Below are positions 1 to 9,352 of a DNA stretch of 64,000 nt, piece by piece. The notes below the pieces were generated by a model that was given only the letters and a program-made list of their open reading frames with translations, searched no databases and was not told the DNA's origin. The DNA is from Candidatus Melainabacteria bacterium. Its GTDB lineage: Bacteria; Cyanobacteriota; Vampirovibrionia; Obscuribacterales; Obscuribacteraceae. Numbering within the stretch: the first letter of the stretch is position 1; every line of letters begins with the position of its first letter. The DNA is taken from the NCBI GenBank assembly GCA_003151275.1, contig PLXC01000050.1, positions 1 through 64,000 on the forward strand, written 5' to 3'. Made by a program: the position numbers and the translations under genes.

Positions 1-2
1 GC

Positions 3-3000
3 GACGTTTCCAGACTTGTCACCAATGAAGGTGCGACTGCAAACAGTTACGTCGATCCAAGCAAATTTGGTGGCACCGCCGAGGTGCAGATCAAGATCGT
101 AGGCCCGACAAACAATCCCAAGCTGACTACGGATGTCAAAACCGAGGGACTGCCGGTCGAAGAGTTCATTACTAAATTACCTAAAGAACTGACTCCAGTA
201 CTGTGTCTACTTGGCTTGAGCAAAACGTCTCTCGTAAAAGGCGAAATCAAACTGATTCCCGACGAGAGAGTTGACATCACCAATGGCATCATTCCAGTGG
301 CTGGTGGCACCGTGCACACGGAAGGTTCAGCGAACCTGAAAACGGACGAGGGGAAATTCACCTTTCACACAAATGATCTGTCGCTCGCACTGGCCGAACA
401 CAGTCTGTACAAATCTAAAGTGGCAATGACTGAACTGACCAGGTTGCTATACCTACCTGCAAAGCAGCACTTAAAACTTGATGGTCGGCTGGATGTAAAT
501 GGCGTCTTCGAAAAGCTGAAGAATGGACATAACACCAGTGGCACTGCGGATTTTAAGAACGCCGAATTCAGTCTCTCCGATGGATCACTTTCTGCTAAAA
601 AAATGAATGGTCGTTTGCATTGGAACAACGATTTAGTCACGATTGAACGATTGAGCGGCAACATTGGCGATGGCACTTTCGACCTGAGCGGCACTGCCAG
701 TATCCATGGAACGCCGGCCGTCAACTTGAAAATCCATTCCAATCATCTTGAACTCAACCAGCTGAACACTTTGCTTAAGGTGCTGAAAGTTCATATCCCC
801 TTGCTGACCGAGCACCAGTTGCGCGGACGTGTTCACGATCTAGTCCTAAATGTAACTGGTCCACGCACCGCACCCATTGTATATTTCAAAACAACGCCCG
901 AAGATTTGTGCTATCAGCCTGCTGGAATGACCAGACCACTGCGTGCAAAGAGTGGCACCATAATTTATGACCACGACGTCTTAACCTTGAAAGAAGTCGG
1001 TTTCGTCACTCACAACGACAAGGTTGTTACCAGCTTCGCTATCGAACAACTGTCCACCAACGCCAAAGTGAGCAACTCGATAAGGGTCAAATCTGAAGGC
1101 ATAGACCTGTCGGATGTGGACTTTTATCTCGCTTCGTCGATCATGCCCAAGCCTTTAAAGAAGTTGTACACGGATTTTCTAAAGGAGTACAAGCTAAGCA
1201 AAGTGCATGGCAGAGTTTATGGAGATGCTCTCTGTCAGCTGAAGAACGACAAACCCAGCCTTGATGGCGTGATCAGCCTGATCAATGTTGGTGCGAAAAT
1301 CGGCGACCAGCGGTTTCCGGTTGAACACATAGCCGGCACCATGTCTGCGTCAGGCACCCAACTGCTGGTTCAGGATTTGAGCGGTTCGTTAAGAAACACG
1401 CACTTTAGTTTGAATGGTCAAGTCTACAATTATCAAAGTGCGTTGCCCGGATGGCACACTGAACTTATTGCATCCATCGATTCAAAAGAACTGTTAGAGC
1501 TTGTTCCGTCACTGACCGACCAATTCAAGAAGTGGAAGCTGGCAATTACTTCATCAGGACCCCTCTCGTTGCGAGCTAAGGTAACTGGCAACATGAAGGA
1601 GAACGAAGTCGTCTTCACCGTCGCCTCGGTCGCCACCAATCGACTGACGTTATCTGCACCGATTGGCAAACTGCATCAACCTCTGGATGAGGCGCTCAAG
1701 ATTGATGGCACCATGACAGTCAGTCCAGCCGGCATTAAACTGTCCAGCGCGCAGGTGTTCCTGGGCGATTCGCTGTTGCAAGCAAATGGCTCAGTTGCTT
1801 GGGCTTACGAGGACGAAGCGAAAACACAGTTGGACTTGCATCATTCGATTTTGCAGGGCTCGATCAAGTCACAGAACGCAGTGCCGGCGAAGAAACTCAT
1901 ATCGGTGCTCGATCCATCGATCAGCAAAGATGTAGGTGGAACGGTCGAAGGCGCTCTAAATCTGCGAGGTACAGTCTTTCAACCAAAAGCCAACGGCAAA
2001 ATTCTGATTGGCAAAATTAGTGTGCCAAAGTTTGACATTCGTGACCTGAGTGGTTCGGTAAATCTTGAGGAATTGAGTGGTTCAGACCAAAAGGCAGAAA
2101 TTGACTTTTCTGAAGTGCAAGTGGGACAGATTCCGGTGCACAAGATTAAGGCGGACATTAAGCTAGACGCCGATGAACAGCAAGTGAGACAGCCTAAAAT
2201 TCAGATCAGTAATGGACGGGCGAACTTGGCTGGTGGGGCATTGGAGATTAACGGCTGGCTCGACATGAACGAGCACAAGCTCTCACTGCACACAACACTG
2301 GCCAAGGCGCAAGCTACTAAGCTGACCGAGCAACTGTTCGGCCATCCTGGCGAATTGAGCGGCACAGTCGATGCCGACGTAAAATTTGAAACCGAAGGAA
2401 ATGATTACAAAGATGCCCTGACCAATCTCACCGGTGGTGGTGTCGTAACCGTTCATAGTGGCATCGTCACTCGTTTTGGTCAGTTGCAAACGAAACTGAC
2501 GCAGGCCAACCTTCTTCATCAAGGACTTTTTGGATTCAACCTAAATAACCTGTTGCAAAGCACAGTGCCTGTGAGAACAGGACGCTTCAAAGACTTGATC
2601 AGCGAATTCAGACTATCTAAAAATGTGCTCTATGTTGATGAACTGACCTATAACGGAGACGACATGAGACTGTGGGGAGCCGGTAAAGCTAACCTTACCC
2701 GTAACACTCTGGACATTGAAGTGGCTGGCAAAATCCCACGAGTGACCTCAAGTGTCTTCGGTAGCGGCACACTTGGTGAAATGTCGAAAGCGATGACGAT
2801 TCAAAAATTGATGAACAAAGTAACCCTGCATCAACTAGAGAATTTGCCATCACTGCCGGTGCTAGGCGATCTCGCGTCTGATAAACCAAGAGCGTTCGCG
2901 TTCAAGATAAACTCACCTTTGGACAAACCAAAAGGCGTCGGTCAATCGATCGAAAAAACTTTCCACTGGTTACCAAGCAAGCCGAGAGCATCTGCCCATC

Positions 3001-3035
3001 CGCTACCAAGCCTAGTTCTAAGCAACCAGGGTTAA
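3..3035 (+). CDS. AsmA-like C-terminal domain protein (5' truncated by window edge)
   Basis: The frame is open from base 3, with no convincing start, so the gene begins outside the window; about 1010 residues are visible. The protein is a long run of short beta-strand-like segments with many G-x-L and L-x-G patterns. This is the repeating beta character of AsmA/YhdP/TamB-type proteins, thought to bridge the inner and outer membranes and carry lipids. The C-terminal 250 residues match the AsmA_2 type best: a GGG-x-V-x-V-H-S-G segment followed by F-x-x-L, then repeated strands ending near a G-x-G-K pattern. The N-terminal membrane anchor expected for the family would lie upstream of the window. 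It ends with a plain TAA and is followed by repeat DNA. Family assignment is fairly safe; the exact substrate is unknown. Confidence 0.75.
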   Translation, partial: DVSRLVTNEGATANSYVDPSKFGGTAEVQIKIVGPTNNPKLTTDVKTEGLPVEEFITKLPKELTPVLCLLGLSKTSLVKGEIKLIPDERVDITNGIIPVAGGTVHTEGSANLKTDEGKFTFHTNDLSLALAEHSLYKSKVAMTELTRLLYLPAKQHLKLDGRLDVNGVFEKLKNGHNTSGTADFKNAEFSLSDGSLSAKKMNGRLHWNNDLVTIERLSGNIGDGTFDLSGTASIHGTPAVNLKIHSNHLELNQLNTLLKVLKVHIPLLTEHQLRGRVHDLVLNVTGPRTAPIVYFKTTPEDLCYQPAGMTRPLRAKSGTIIYDHDVLTLKEVGFVTHNDKVVTSFAIEQLSTNAKVSNSIRVKSEGIDLSDVDFYLASSIMPKPLKKLYTDFLKEYKLSKVHGRVYGDALCQLKNDKPSLDGVISLINVGAKIGDQRFPVEHIAGTMSASGTQLLVQDLSGSLRNTHFSLNGQVYNYQSALPGWHTELIASIDSKELLELVPSLTDQFKKWKLAITSSGPLSLRAKVTGNMKENEVVFTVASVATNRLTLSAPIGKLHQPLDEALKIDGTMTVSPAGIKLSSAQVFLGDSLLQANGSVAWAYEDEAKTQLDLHHSILQGSIKSQNAVPAKKLISVLDPSISKDVGGTVEGALNLRGTVFQPKANGKILIGKISVPKFDIRDLSGSVNLEELSGSDQKAEIDFSEVQVGQIPVHKIKADIKLDADEQQVRQPKIQISNGRANLAGGALEINGWLDMNEHKLSLHTTLAKAQATKLTEQLFGHPGELSGTVDADVKFETEGNDYKDALTNLTGGGVVTVHSGIVTRFGQLQTKLTQANLLHQGLFGFNLNNLLQSTVPVRTGRFKDLISEFRLSKNVLYVDELTYNGDDMRLWGAGKANLTRNTLDIEVAGKIPRVTSSVFGSGTLGEMSKAMTIQKLMNKVTLHQLENLPSLPVLGDLASDKPRAFAFKINSPLDKPKGVGQSIEKTFHWLPSKPRASAHPLPSLVLSNQG

Positions 3036-3040
3036 CCTAA

Positions 3041-3056
3041 GAGCGCCGGCATCCTT
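3041..3056 (+). repeat. Partial copy of the GAGCGCCGGCATC dispersed repeat
   Basis: GAGCGCCGGCATCCTT lies just after the AsmA-like stop codon. The same core occurs at 11482-11507 and, inverted, at 8180-8206. In those copies it continues into a second GCCGGC that pairs with the first. This copy lacks the second arm and abuts the 12-bp inverted-repeat element that starts at 3059. Confidence 0.5.
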
Positions 3057-3058
3057 GA

Positions 3059-3217
3059 GAAATGGAGCGCGCGTCCCGCGTGCTTCGAATCGAGAGAAGC
3101 AAGTATTCGTTGGAGCAAGTATTCGTTGGGAAGAGCGCACGCGTCCCGCATGCTTCGAATCGCACGACTTCCATCGTGTTGTTGATATGAGCATCCAAGA
3201 TGGATGCGCTCCATTTC
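3059..3217. repeat. MITE-like element with 12-bp perfect terminal inverted repeats
   Basis: GAAATGGAGCGC at 3059-3070 is matched exactly, in reverse complement, by GCGCTCCATTTC at 3206-3217. Inside are two diverged direct copies of a segment around CGTCCCGC-TGCTTCGAATCG (about 3068-3092 and 3139-3163) and a doubled GCAAGTATTCGTTGG near 3098-3127. No open frame of note lies inside. A second element with identical 12-bp ends lies at 57129-57201, so this is a small non-autonomous mobile or REP-type family rather than a chance hairpin. Confidence 0.65.
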
Positions 3218-3295
3218 ATGCGTCCACATAAAGGATGCGGGGGCTTGACTGTATGTGTATGATATATGCACGCATAAAATTGCATAATTCTAGAA

Positions 3296-4420
3296 ATGGA
3301 ACGGTTGGTCGTGCCACCACGCGCGATTCCAAAATATTCCAGGGGTGTCGGGCCTCAGGCACCGCATTCGGGGTCACTATCTTTATCGGACTCTCTGCTT
3401 GAGTACGTGCGTCACATTGAGCAGGAGCGCGGCTTGTCCCCAAATACCGTTTCAGCATACAAATCAGACTTAACTGCATTCATACATTGGCTGAGGGAGA
3501 ATAACGAACCGACTCGGCACGATGTGGCAAAATATCTTTCCAGCCAAAAAGCTTTAGGACAAAGCTCATCCTCGACGACAAGAGTTTTAGCCAGCATGCG
3601 TGGCTGGTTCGCCTGGCAGCGGGCAACAGGACTGAGGCAAAACGACCCCTGCGAGGGCTTTCAAAGCCCTCAGAAGGCAAAGCACCTACCTCAGATATTG
3701 ACACCAGATGAAGTAGCAGCGATGTTAGCTGTTGCAGAAAAGTCTCGCGATAGATTGATCATTGAATTGCTTTATGGTGCTGGCCTGCGGGTCACCGAAT
3801 TAGTCAAACTCGATTTGAAAGACGTAAACCTGAGCCAGGGTTACATCCGCTGTCTTGGCAAAGGATCTAAAGAACGTATTGTGCCTTTTGGAGCGCGCGC
3901 GATGGAGGCATTAAAGCACTATCTCGCTATGCCCAGAAAAACAAAAAAGGTAGCGAAGAAATCTCGAGGCAGCCGGGCAGTTGGCACAATCGCTCATCGG
4001 ACAACTGATCCCCAACCAATGGATCCTCGGACAGCAACTCGTCGGATGAAAAATGGCGCGACCATAAATGCAAAAGCATCACCGCTCTTTATAGACCTCC
4101 AAGGTAACCGGCTCTCCCGCTTAGTTGTCTGGCAAACAATCAAACGTCTCGCTGCCCGCGCCGGCATCCAAAAATCTCTTTCACCACACAGCCTGCGCCA
4201 CAGTTTTGCAACTCATCTTCTCGAGGGCGGAGCTGACCTTCGCTCCGTGCAGGAGTTGCTTGGTCACTCTTCCGTTGTCACCACACAGCTTTACACCCAT
4301 GTCAGCAGAAACCATTTAAAAAAGGCATATCAAAGCGCTCAGCAAACGTTCAGCTCTCAGCTGGCACCGATCTCACGCCACGCCTTCACCCAAGCAGCGG
4401 ATGCTATGACGAAAATTTAA
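3296..4420 (+). CDS. Tyrosine recombinase, XerC/XerD type
   Basis: Site-specific recombinase of the phage-integrase family; the cellular Xer proteins resolve chromosome dimers at dif. An N-terminal SAM-like core-binding domain runs from about residue 28 to 115. The catalytic residues are all visible: R165 (in GAGLRVTEL), K189 (in LGKGSKERIVP), H298 and R301 (in PHSLRHSFATHLLEGG), H324 (in LGHSS) and nucleophile Y333 (in YTHV). At 374 residues it is longer than the usual ~300. The extra length is a basic insertion at about 213-260 between the lysine hairpin and the PLF strand, plus tails at both ends. The ATG at 3296 has no clear ribosome site, so the N-terminus is uncertain. It stands alone downstream of a MITE-like element. 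A housekeeping Xer is more likely than an integrase because no phage genes are nearby. Confidence 0.85.
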   Translation: MERLVVPPRAIPKYSRGVGPQAPHSGSLSLSDSLLEYVRHIEQERGLSPNTVSAYKSDLTAFIHWLRENNEPTRHDVAKYLSSQKALGQSSSSTTRVLASMRGWFAWQRATGLRQNDPCEGFQSPQKAKHLPQILTPDEVAAMLAVAEKSRDRLIIELLYGAGLRVTELVKLDLKDVNLSQGYIRCLGKGSKERIVPFGARAMEALKHYLAMPRKTKKVAKKSRGSRAVGTIAHRTTDPQPMDPRTATRRMKNGATINAKASPLFIDLQGNRLSRLVVWQTIKRLAARAGIQKSLSPHSLRHSFATHLLEGGADLRSVQELLGHSSVVTTQLYTHVSRNHLKKAYQSAQQTFSSQLAPISRHAFTQAADAMTKI

Positions 4421-4699
4421 TAAACATCTAGCAGCTGCTCATAAGTATATGGTTTAACTTTAAGTAGGTTCTTGATGTCCTGAAGCCAAATTGCTTAATC
4501 GCAAGTTCAGGCAGGATCCTAAAGCTCGTGTATTCCACTCAGGTTCAGGTTCACCCAACGGCGACGCTGGAGAATCCAGGTAGTTGCGGCGCAGCTAGCG
4601 CAGTTTCCACCCTAACACCGACACCTGAAGACCAACGGAACGCGTAAGAGCGACGTCGACACAACATTTAAACAACACATACTCAGGACTAAATATTCA

Positions 4700-5863
4700 A
4701 TGAGCCGAGCAGCAAAGGTAGAGGGCACTAAGATTGCCCAGGCCGCCAAAGACTTGAACGTCACTAGCGTCACGATTCGTCGATATCTCACCGAATTCAA
4801 CATCGAAACCACTGCCGATGAAAACGGCATCAAAGTTCTTCCAGATCAAGCGATGGATGAGCTAAAAGAGATTCGCCGCTTAAAAGAAGAGGGTCTCACT
4901 AACCCCAAAGTTTTAGAGATTCTCGAAGAAAACAGATCCAAGCCTAAAGAAAAAGCCGAGCCAAAAACTCGCGCCAAGGCTGTTAAGAAAATCGAACCAG
5001 TAAAGGCTGTCAAAGAAAAAGAGGTAGCGAAAGCACCTGTCGAAGAAGAAGAGGAAGAAGTGCCGAAGGTGCGCAAAACCGCACGGCGTGTAACAAAAGT
5101 CGAGCCTGAAGCCGAACCAGTTGCAGAACAGGAACACCCATCTGAAGATCGTGACTCCGAATCAGACGGAGAAGGTGGCGAAGGGGAAGAGCTTGGTGAC
5201 GGTCGCAGCAAACATTCACTAACTTGCCAAACTTGCGGCAAAGTTTTTGAACACATGAATCCTCGATTGCGTGATTGTCTGGATTGCTACCGAGCGAAGC
5301 GTAAAGAACGCCGACGCGGTGGCTCCGACAGACACAAAAATGTTATTCAGCATCCACTAGCTCAACAAGCAACGAAGACTTCTGCCCAAGCCAACGGCGC
5401 TGAGACGGAAGCTGTTCCGCAACTCAGAGAGCCACGCGAAGTAAGAGAAAGAGTCGAGCGTGAGCCCAGAGAGCGAGAAGTAAAAGAAGCAAGAGAACCA
5501 AGAGAACCTCGTGAACGCATCGAAGCTCGTGAACCACGCGCGCCAAGAGAATCCCGCGAATTCGCACCTCAGGCTCCTGCTGCCGCACCGATCCACAGAA
5601 TTGCTGCAACACCAGCCGCACCAGCTGCGGTGCAAAGAACAGCCGTGCGCAACTATCGTAAGGCGATTGAAGAAACCAGAACAATTACTGGCAGCTTGAA
5701 ACGCCGACTAGAGCGTCCGGATCTACCGGAAGGCGAACGTCGCTGGCTTGAACAGATCTATGCCTATCAATTGATCTTGCATCAAGGCTGGCGTCATCTC
5801 GCTGACTATAAAGCCGCGACGCAACAACAAGGTCTTGGCAGAACACCTGTCGTAGACGAATAA
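4700..5863 (+). CDS. MerR-like HTH protein with zinc ribbon and charged linkers
   Basis: The first ~80 residues look like a MerR-type winged helix: IAQAAKDLNVTSVTIRRYL is the recognition HTH, followed by the wing and a long helix with EIRRLKEEGLTNPKVLEIL. Residues ~85-165 are Lys/Glu/Pro-rich and probably disordered. A four-cysteine zinc ribbon (CQTC...CLDC) sits at about 176-196. Next is an Arg/Glu-rich stretch (~245-290), then an Ala/Pro linker. The last ~65 residues form a helical domain with GSLKRRLERPDLPEGERRWL and an aromatic-rich end. Classical MerR regulators are ~130 residues, so most of this protein is extra. A DNA- or nucleic-acid-binding role is likely; the effector is unknown. 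A weak AGGA lies ~12 nt before the ATG. Confidence 0.6.
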   Translation: MSRAAKVEGTKIAQAAKDLNVTSVTIRRYLTEFNIETTADENGIKVLPDQAMDELKEIRRLKEEGLTNPKVLEILEENRSKPKEKAEPKTRAKAVKKIEPVKAVKEKEVAKAPVEEEEEEVPKVRKTARRVTKVEPEAEPVAEQEHPSEDRDSESDGEGGEGEELGDGRSKHSLTCQTCGKVFEHMNPRLRDCLDCYRAKRKERRRGGSDRHKNVIQHPLAQQATKTSAQANGAETEAVPQLREPREVRERVEREPREREVKEAREPREPRERIEAREPRAPRESREFAPQAPAAAPIHRIAATPAAPAAVQRTAVRNYRKAIEETRTITGSLKRRLERPDLPEGERRWLEQIYAYQLILHQGWRHLADYKAATQQQGLGRTPVVDE

Positions 5864-5868
5864 AATCG

Positions 5869-7983
5869 TCACTTATATCGATCCGCTTGCAGCTTGTACA
5901 AACGGGCATACTCACCAGCGTGGGCGACTAACTCGTCGTGACTGCCGCGTTCAATAATTTTCCCCTTCTCGAGCACGAGAACAATGTCTGCCATTCTCAC
6001 GGTAGAAAAGCGATGTGAGATCAGGAATGTTGTTTTGCCCCTAGTTAGTTCATGGAACTGCAAATACACGTCATACTCCGCCTGCGCATCGAGAGCAGAA
6101 GTCGGTTCGTCCAGGATCAAGAGCTGAGCGTCATTAACTTGAATCAAGCATGGCGAGTCCATGCCGTTGCGGCCGACGTCATTAGTATTGACTCCGTTAT
6201 TGTCGACGTTATTAGTACCGCCGTTATTGTCGCCGCTGTTGTCGACGTTATTAGTACCGCCGTTATTGTCGCCGCTGCTGTCGACGCTATTAGTACCGCC
6301 GTTATTGTCGCCGCCGTTCCCTTTGCCGGCGGATCGCATAAAAGCTCGGGATAATGCAATCTTTTGCCACTCACCACCCGATAACTCACTGCCTTTATCC
6401 TTATCATCCGAAAACCATCTGCCCAAAGTTGTGTCGTATTTGTTCGGCAAGCGATCAATTAACGGCGCGGCACTTCCTCTAATGGCAGCAGCTTCAACTC
6501 TTTCGAGATCATCGATGAAGGCGACATTACCAATGCCGATGTTCTCTTTTGCCGTCATGTGAAATCGAGCATAGTTTTGAAAAATGACACTAAGATTTGC
6601 TCGCCAACTGTTCAAATCATAATCACGCAGGTCTATTCCATCCACAAGTATGCGCCCGGAAGTTGGCTCGTATAGCCGAGACAGAAGCTTGACGATTGTA
6701 GTTTTACCGGCACCGTTCTCGCCGACAAGCGCAATTGATTGCCCAGGTATCAAAAGAAAATTTACGTCATCCAAGACATTGCGTTCGCTATCCGGATACT
6801 TAAAAGTAACGTGCTCGAATTCTACGCCTTTCAGTAACTTTGAGGGCACAATAACGGCGGTCCCATGAGGCGCAAGAGTCATTGGCGCTGGAATCTCCAA
6901 AAATTCAAACATGTTATTGATAAAGAGATTTCCCTGATACAACTGTGCCATAGACCAAATAATTGCCTCGAGCTGGTATTCAACTTGCGTTGTGGCACCG
7001 AGATATAAAGACAAGCTTCCAAGCGAAATCCGGCTCGCCAATGCACTCAAAACGATGTATGCATAAGAGGCAACCAAGCCAATTGCAGAAAGATTGGCCA
7101 GTAAAAAATTTATCAGCCAATGTCTGCGTCGCAATTTTGCATGGCTAGTCTGAAACTCAGAAAATTTTTCAGAATACTTTTTGATGAACAGGTTACCGAG
7201 ATTGAACAAACGCACTTCACTGGCATAGTCTGTCGAGGTCAAAACGCTACCGAAATAACGCATTCTTCTCACTTCTGGAATTTCGTGATCTTGAATCGAC
7301 CAAGTTTCCCACTGCATTTTGAATTGGATGATCAAATGCGGGCAAGCCAGTGCCACCACAGCTAGAGCAAGAAGTGATTGAAACGCGATCAGAACAGATA
7401 TCATCGAAACCAAACCAACACTAGCGCGGGAGATTGTCGTGATGTTCCCTAGCAAATTAATGGGTCGATGACTCGCTTCGTTTTGAGCGCGCGTCAGTTT
7501 ATCGTGAAAAGTCGGATTTTCGAAAACAGTTATGTCCTCAAGACTATTCGCCTTTTCCAAAATCATCAAATTGATGTCTCGAACTAGATAATCGCCCAGA
7601 TGCTCTTGGACCAGACGTACTGTCGGTTCCATTGAATTACTAAGCAGTCGAATTAGAGCCATCAGCCCAAGCAAACCAAACACGTAAGATTGTTGATTGT
7701 TGGAAGTCTGACCGGTTTTGTAGAACGCAGCAATTGCGTCAATCAACAGCTTGGTAATCCACATTTCGGAAAGCGGAGCTAATCCTAGAATAAGGTTGGC
7801 ACCCAACAAAATCACTGTGAAGCCTGGGTGAGATCTCCAAATCAACTTAATGACACGCGGCGTGCCCGCCATCACACGCAGTGTTTCCTGGATTTGCTTC
7901 CACCAACGCAGGAGCATAGGCGTCGCGGCGGCGTCTGCTGGAGTGTCACCTTTCGATTGCAAAGGCGATGGGGTCATTGTCAT
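5869..7983 (-). CDS. ABC transporter, fused permease and ATPase, with repeat insertion in the ATPase
   Basis: Half-transporter of the exporter type: an N-terminal membrane domain (about residues 45-370, hydrophobic spans near 55, 100, 190, 300) followed by the ATPase. The ATPase motifs are Walker A GENGAGKTT (~422), signature LSGGE (~532), Walker B LLILDEPTSALD (~615) and the H-loop histidine in LISHR (~653). Between the signature helix and Walker B there is an Asn/Gly/Asp-rich insertion of about 55 residues (~553-610), encoded by 39-bp tandem repeats; normal ABC ATPases have only ~20 residues here. Substrate unknown; lipid or peptide export is typical of the family. The frame is open through the insertion, so it is not a pseudogene by sequence. 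It is convergent with the MerR-like gene, 5 bp apart. Confidence 0.85.
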   Translation of the reverse strand: MTMTPSPLQSKGDTPADAAATPMLLRWWKQIQETLRVMAGTPRVIKLIWRSHPGFTVILLGANLILGLAPLSEMWITKLLIDAIAAFYKTGQTSNNQQSYVFGLLGLMALIRLLSNSMEPTVRLVQEHLGDYLVRDINLMILEKANSLEDITVFENPTFHDKLTRAQNEASHRPINLLGNITTISRASVGLVSMISVLIAFQSLLALAVVALACPHLIIQFKMQWETWSIQDHEIPEVRRMRYFGSVLTSTDYASEVRLFNLGNLFIKKYSEKFSEFQTSHAKLRRRHWLINFLLANLSAIGLVASYAYIVLSALASRISLGSLSLYLGATTQVEYQLEAIIWSMAQLYQGNLFINNMFEFLEIPAPMTLAPHGTAVIVPSKLLKGVEFEHVTFKYPDSERNVLDDVNFLLIPGQSIALVGENGAGKTTIVKLLSRLYEPTSGRILVDGIDLRDYDLNSWRANLSVIFQNYARFHMTAKENIGIGNVAFIDDLERVEAAAIRGSAAPLIDRLPNKYDTTLGRWFSDDKDKGSELSGGEWQKIALSRAFMRSAGKGNGGDNNGGTNSVDSSGDNNGGTNNVDNSGDNNGGTNNVDNNGVNTNDVGRNGMDSPCLIQVNDAQLLILDEPTSALDAQAEYDVYLQFHELTRGKTTFLISHRFSTVRMADIVLVLEKGKIIERGSHDELVAHAGEYARLYKLQADRYK
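6163..6318. repeat. 39-bp tandem repeats inside the ABC ATPase gene
   Basis: Three near-identical 39-bp units begin at 6202, 6241 and 6280, each starting GTCGACG(T/C)TATTAGTACC; a diverged fourth unit precedes them. Read on the minus strand each gives 13 residues of the type SGDNNGGTNNVDN. The unit length is a multiple of three, so copy-number change would keep the frame. Confidence 0.85.
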
Positions 7984-8179
7984 CCGACGGTTGTGGGTGG
8001 TTAAGCTTTAGTACCCAAAAACTCAGGCTTAACCTCGCGCGCAGGCTGAGAGTTTGTTAATACAAAACTTGACACTAAATATGGTGCGCGAATCTCTTAA
8101 GGAAATGGCGATCGAAATGGAGATCGGGCGATTAAGCGATCGATATGAACTTCTACGTCTACAAACACTCAGGCAATTC

Positions 8180-8206
8180 GATGCCGGCAAGGATGCCGGC
8201 GCTCCC
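8180..8206 (-). repeat. Inverted copy of the GAGCGCCGGCATC dispersed repeat
   Basis: On the minus strand this reads GGGAGCGCCGGCATCC followed by TTGCCGGCATC, matching 11482-11507 with one extra C. The two GCCGGC arms can form a small hairpin. It lies in the 268-bp gap between the ABC transporter and the TrbI-like gene; nothing else convincing is seen in that gap. Confidence 0.6.
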
Positions 8207-8251
8207 AGCGTTCCTCAGTCGAGCTTCGATGCTCTAATCAGATCTATCTTA

Positions 8252-9220
8252 TTAGAACGGATCAGGCAAATCAGATTGCGGCATTGGTTTGAGTGGTGCT
8301 GAAAAGATAGAATTAGGATCCGAATTTGGCGCCAATCCGGGCAGCAGATCCGCTGTAGCTGATTGTCCAATCATGGGCGGCGCGGTAGGTGGCATGGCGG
8401 CCGAATAGCCCGGCAAAGACGCGGGAGCCATTGCCGTACCTGGTATCATCGGCGGTGGCGTCATGTTTGTTAAATCGCAAGAACGATTCAATCGCACAGG
8501 CAGTAGTTCGCCTTTAGCCAAAGTGAAATCCAAACCTAGGCGCATATTAGGCATGTTGAGAGGCAATCCGGTTTTCGAATTCAATCCCGCAAAGACAGAC
8601 AAGGCCGACGCCTTTACGCTGCTGAGCGGTCCGGACAATGCGCTACCTGTTCCATTCTTGTGTTTCATATCCATCGCCGGATTATGCTCGATAAATCCAT
8701 ACAATCTTGTCGAGCGTCCATCTGGATAGACAAGCGTTTGCAAACTAATATCCATGGCGCCAGGAGCACCGAACTTCTGCATTTTTGCCGATTTAACCGT
8801 AGTGACAGCGCCGAGAACCTTGGATTGCGGCGGAATAATGACGACGCCATTCTGGCTAAAGCCACTTTCCAATCTAATCGAAAAGACATCGCCAACTTTA
8901 TTTTTGGCGCTTGAAAGGTCGTCTTCCAGAATTCCCGTCAAGACAGTGCCGGCGTTCAGACGAGTTTCCGACACGCCCTTGAACATGTTTGCATTGAAAG
9001 CGGGGATAGGTCTCATACCAGCCGGTATTGGCAGGTTGTAGCTGCTCATTGTCGGCAACGTGAAACCTGGAGCCAAGCCTGGGACCGACGGAGTGTAAGG
9101 CATAGCTACAGCATCGGCTGAAGGTTGGGCGACCAGTCCTTGGGCTTCAACGACCGGCGGCAAAGCACCGAAAGCGCCACAGGTGGCTATTAAAAGAGTT
9201 GTGAGTATCCTTCGATTCAT
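8252..9220 (-). CDS. Secreted protein with TrbI/VirB10-like beta domain (tentative)
   Basis: The ATG at 9220 gives a clean signal peptide (MNRRILTTLLIATCGAFGALPP, cleavage near VEAQG); a TTG 24 bp upstream would spoil it. After a Pro-rich linker comes a ~110-residue segment starting GTVLTGILEDDLSS and containing GDVFSIRLESGF and VVIIPPQSKVLG. This resembles the beta-barrel core of TrbI/VirB10 proteins (an LPAGT-x-L opening and an IP-x-G-S strand), but similarity is partial. The C-terminal ~80 residues are Pro/Met-rich. No other conjugation genes are in the window, so a general envelope role is more likely than DNA transfer. No good ribosome site is seen. Confidence 0.55.
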   Translation of the reverse strand: MNRRILTTLLIATCGAFGALPPVVEAQGLVAQPSADAVAMPYTPSVPGLAPGFTLPTMSSYNLPIPAGMRPIPAFNANMFKGVSETRLNAGTVLTGILEDDLSSAKNKVGDVFSIRLESGFSQNGVVIIPPQSKVLGAVTTVKSAKMQKFGAPGAMDISLQTLVYPDGRSTRLYGFIEHNPAMDMKHKNGTGSALSGPLSSVKASALSVFAGLNSKTGLPLNMPNMRLGLDFTLAKGELLPVRLNRSCDLTNMTPPPMIPGTAMAPASLPGYSAAMPPTAPPMIGQSATADLLPGLAPNSDPNSIFSAPLKPMPQSDLPDPF

Positions 9221-9352
9221 ATAAAAGTGGGTGAAGTGAAACAACCTTAACGATGAAAGTTTATTGCAAGTCCGTTGCGTTGGCTATGTTGAGACTACGC
9301 ATACGGCACTCCTATTTGGATCACATGATAGAATTTGGCGAATGTTCTGCAC

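Noticed and set aside
3036..3295. CRISPR-like array from the repeated CGTCCCGC-TGCTTCGAATCG segments
   Set aside because: Only two diverged copies with unequal spacing, bounded by inverted ends; a MITE-like element explains it better.
8081..8302. Plus-strand frame of ~73 residues from ATG 8081, overlapping the end of the TrbI-like gene
   Set aside because: Part of it is the dispersed GCCGGC repeat (encoding DAGKDAGAP) and its end overlaps a convergent gene; no ribosome site or family pattern.
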